Shown here: one piece after another, positions 25,884-26,929 of the stretch
Numbering within the stretch: the first letter of the stretch is position 1
Layout of the letters: each line of letters starts with the position of its first letter
From: Sporisorium sorghi
Lineage: Eukaryota; Basidiomycota; Ustilaginomycetes; Ustilaginales; Ustilaginaceae
Length of the DNA: 26,929 bases
Reading direction: 5' to 3'
Assembly: GCA_023212695.1 (NCBI GenBank)
Contig: JALCCG010000282.1
Coordinates: 1-26,929, forward strand
Position numbers and translations under genes: made by a program
The notes under the pieces: generated by a model
The model's database searches: none
What the model saw: the letters and a program-made list of their open reading frames with translations, nothing else
What the model was told of the DNA's origin: nothing

Positions 25884-26929
25884 ACTTGAATTGCCCACGC
25901 GACAAAAGACATCGCTATCGAAGCGCGGCAAGCGAACGGGAGCCGACATTCAGGCTCGGCTCGTTACTCTCAACACAGATGCTGTGATCAATTCTGTTGA
26001 CAGCAAAGCATCTTGGTGTGGGGTCCACAGCGTTCGGTGTCTCACGCGTTGGAAGAAGAGGTCGATATCTCAAGTAAGACTCGAGGTTGATTCAGAGGCT
26101 TTGGATTCTAGGCCGACCAGAAGAGAGGTGAGAGCGAGGATTTGAGGGAGGCGAGCACTCGAGATCTTTTCTTGGACGCCGTGGCGAAGAGTGACAGCAT
26201 GCAGGTACGATCCCACTCCACGATAATCAACGCTGTTGAACCCACCCACAAGCGACACATGGCAACTTCTTCTGAGAGGAGAAAAGCATGAGCCGCACGA
26301 AGAGATGGCGAGGAGGGGCTGGCCAAGAGGTGTCGAATTGCGCGCGCTGCAGGCGGAAGGGAGATTTGGTAATCAAGTTTCGTCTATTCGCTTGGGGAGG
26401 CAGCCCGAATTCACAGTCAAACGAGAGCCGTGTGTTGGGTGCGCTGTCGGACGCATGATACAGAGCAATTGAGCCGTGATCCGCTGCGTCTTGACAACAC
26501 GTCCAGAGCCGACAAGCACAGTTCCAGCTCCACGGGCAGCGGCTTTTTTGTCGAGATGCTGGTCTCTGGAACCGCGGGCTCTCACAGCACTCGAGCCTCC
26601 ATGTTGGACCTCGCTTAGGATCTGCCAAAAATTTGTGCTTGGCGGAGAGACTGAGTTGAAGAAGGGCTGACTACCAGTCAAATCAAACTCAGCTTTGCGA
26701 ACAACGTCACCGCTCGCCGCAAGCGTGGGGAAGTGTCCCTTTCAAACGCCTTTTTTCGTATGTGTTTGGAACCGCACATCGCAAATCCCTCTCTCTCTCT
26801 TCAAAGTGCGGCTGCAGACTTTGCATGAGCTCTGTGTGAGCAGCAGCAGCAGCAGCTCAGTCGATCTGACGGCAAAACCTAGACGAGGAGGGCACGAGCG
26901 GAGAGGTGGCCTTTGGTGTTTGACGGGAG
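25884..26929. other. Non-coding right flank after TEL1
   Basis: About 1.05 kb. It should contain the TEL1 3' UTR and then possibly the promoter or leader of a gene beyond the window. Open frames of up to about 104 codons exist on both strands, but none has a recognisable domain. They look like chance frames in GC-rich DNA. Simple repeats sit near the right end: (CT)6 at 26789-26800 and (AGC)6 at 26839-26856. Confidence 0.55.
26839..26856. repeat. (AGC)6 trinucleotide microsatellite
   Basis: Six perfect AGC units are directly visible near the right edge, 38 bp after a (CT)6 tract at 26789-26800. Nothing shows whether it is coding in a gene that continues outside the window. Confidence 0.85.

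Noticed and set aside
26227..26681. Overlapping 100-133 codon frames on the minus strand after TEL1
   Set aside because: No recognisable motif, and competing frames on both strands have similar length; most likely chance frames in GC-rich DNA.
1..26929. tRNA or rRNA genes, CRISPR arrays, transposons, biosynthetic gene cluster
   Set aside because: Reading both strands I saw no tRNA T-loop signature in a plausible cloverleaf, no rRNA stretch, no spaced identical repeats of CRISPR type, no transposase or reverse transcriptase motifs, and no co-directed set of pathway genes around the P450.

Overview
The window looks like nuclear DNA of a basidiomycete fungus, most likely a smut or smut-related yeast (Ustilaginomycotina). 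This is an inference from several things: GC-rich coding sequence, widely spaced monocistronic genes on both strands, very few and short introns (74-113 bp, GT...AG), a 9.4-kb uninterrupted PIKK gene, and fungal family content (CFEM protein, fungal-type prephenate dehydrogenase, fungal complex I subunit). I saw no bacterial operon, CRISPR array, tRNA, rRNA or transposon.

Layout from left to right: a 35-base T tract at the left edge; a membrane-anchored cytochrome P450 (minus, 244-2211); the DEAH-box splicing helicase PRP16/DHX38 (plus, 3111-6992); the copper chaperone ATX1 in three exons (minus, 7172-7586); a 1.3-kb non-coding divergent region rich in CCAAT boxes; a secreted, probably GPI-anchored CFEM protein in two exons (plus, 8896-9883); a 713-residue protein with a C-terminal PX domain (plus, 10355-12496), whose start overlaps the stop of a short upstream ORF; a complex I accessory subunit of the NDUFB4/B15 type in two exons (minus, 12722-13064); the tri-snRNP protein SNRNP27 in two exons (plus, 13383-14194); the tyrosine-pathway enzyme prephenate dehydrogenase TYR1 in two exons (minus, 14244-15718); and the DNA-damage kinase TEL1/ATM (plus, 16437-25883). 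The last kilobase holds no gene I can support.

Most of these are conserved housekeeping genes that work in unrelated pathways: splicing (PRP16, SNRNP27), respiration (NDUFB4), amino-acid synthesis (TYR1), genome integrity (TEL1) and copper delivery (ATX1). Their adjacency does not suggest a metabolic cluster. The one pairing with a plausible shared logic is ATX1 and the CFEM gene. They are divergent, and both families touch metal or haem handling. They flank a segment with six CCAAT/ATTGG pentamers.

I found no clearly novel multi-gene system. Points worth a second look: the PX gene (long uncharacterised N-terminal part plus a uORF with overlapping stop and start), the CCAAT-rich divergent region, the in-frame stop created when the SNRNP27 intron is retained, the P450 internal insertion and nearby poly(A)-like tract, and the tandem motif in the CFEM promoter. 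For three genes (PRP16, PX, TEL1) the longest open frame begins at TTG, and the first ATG, used here, lies 7, 6 and 8 codons further in.
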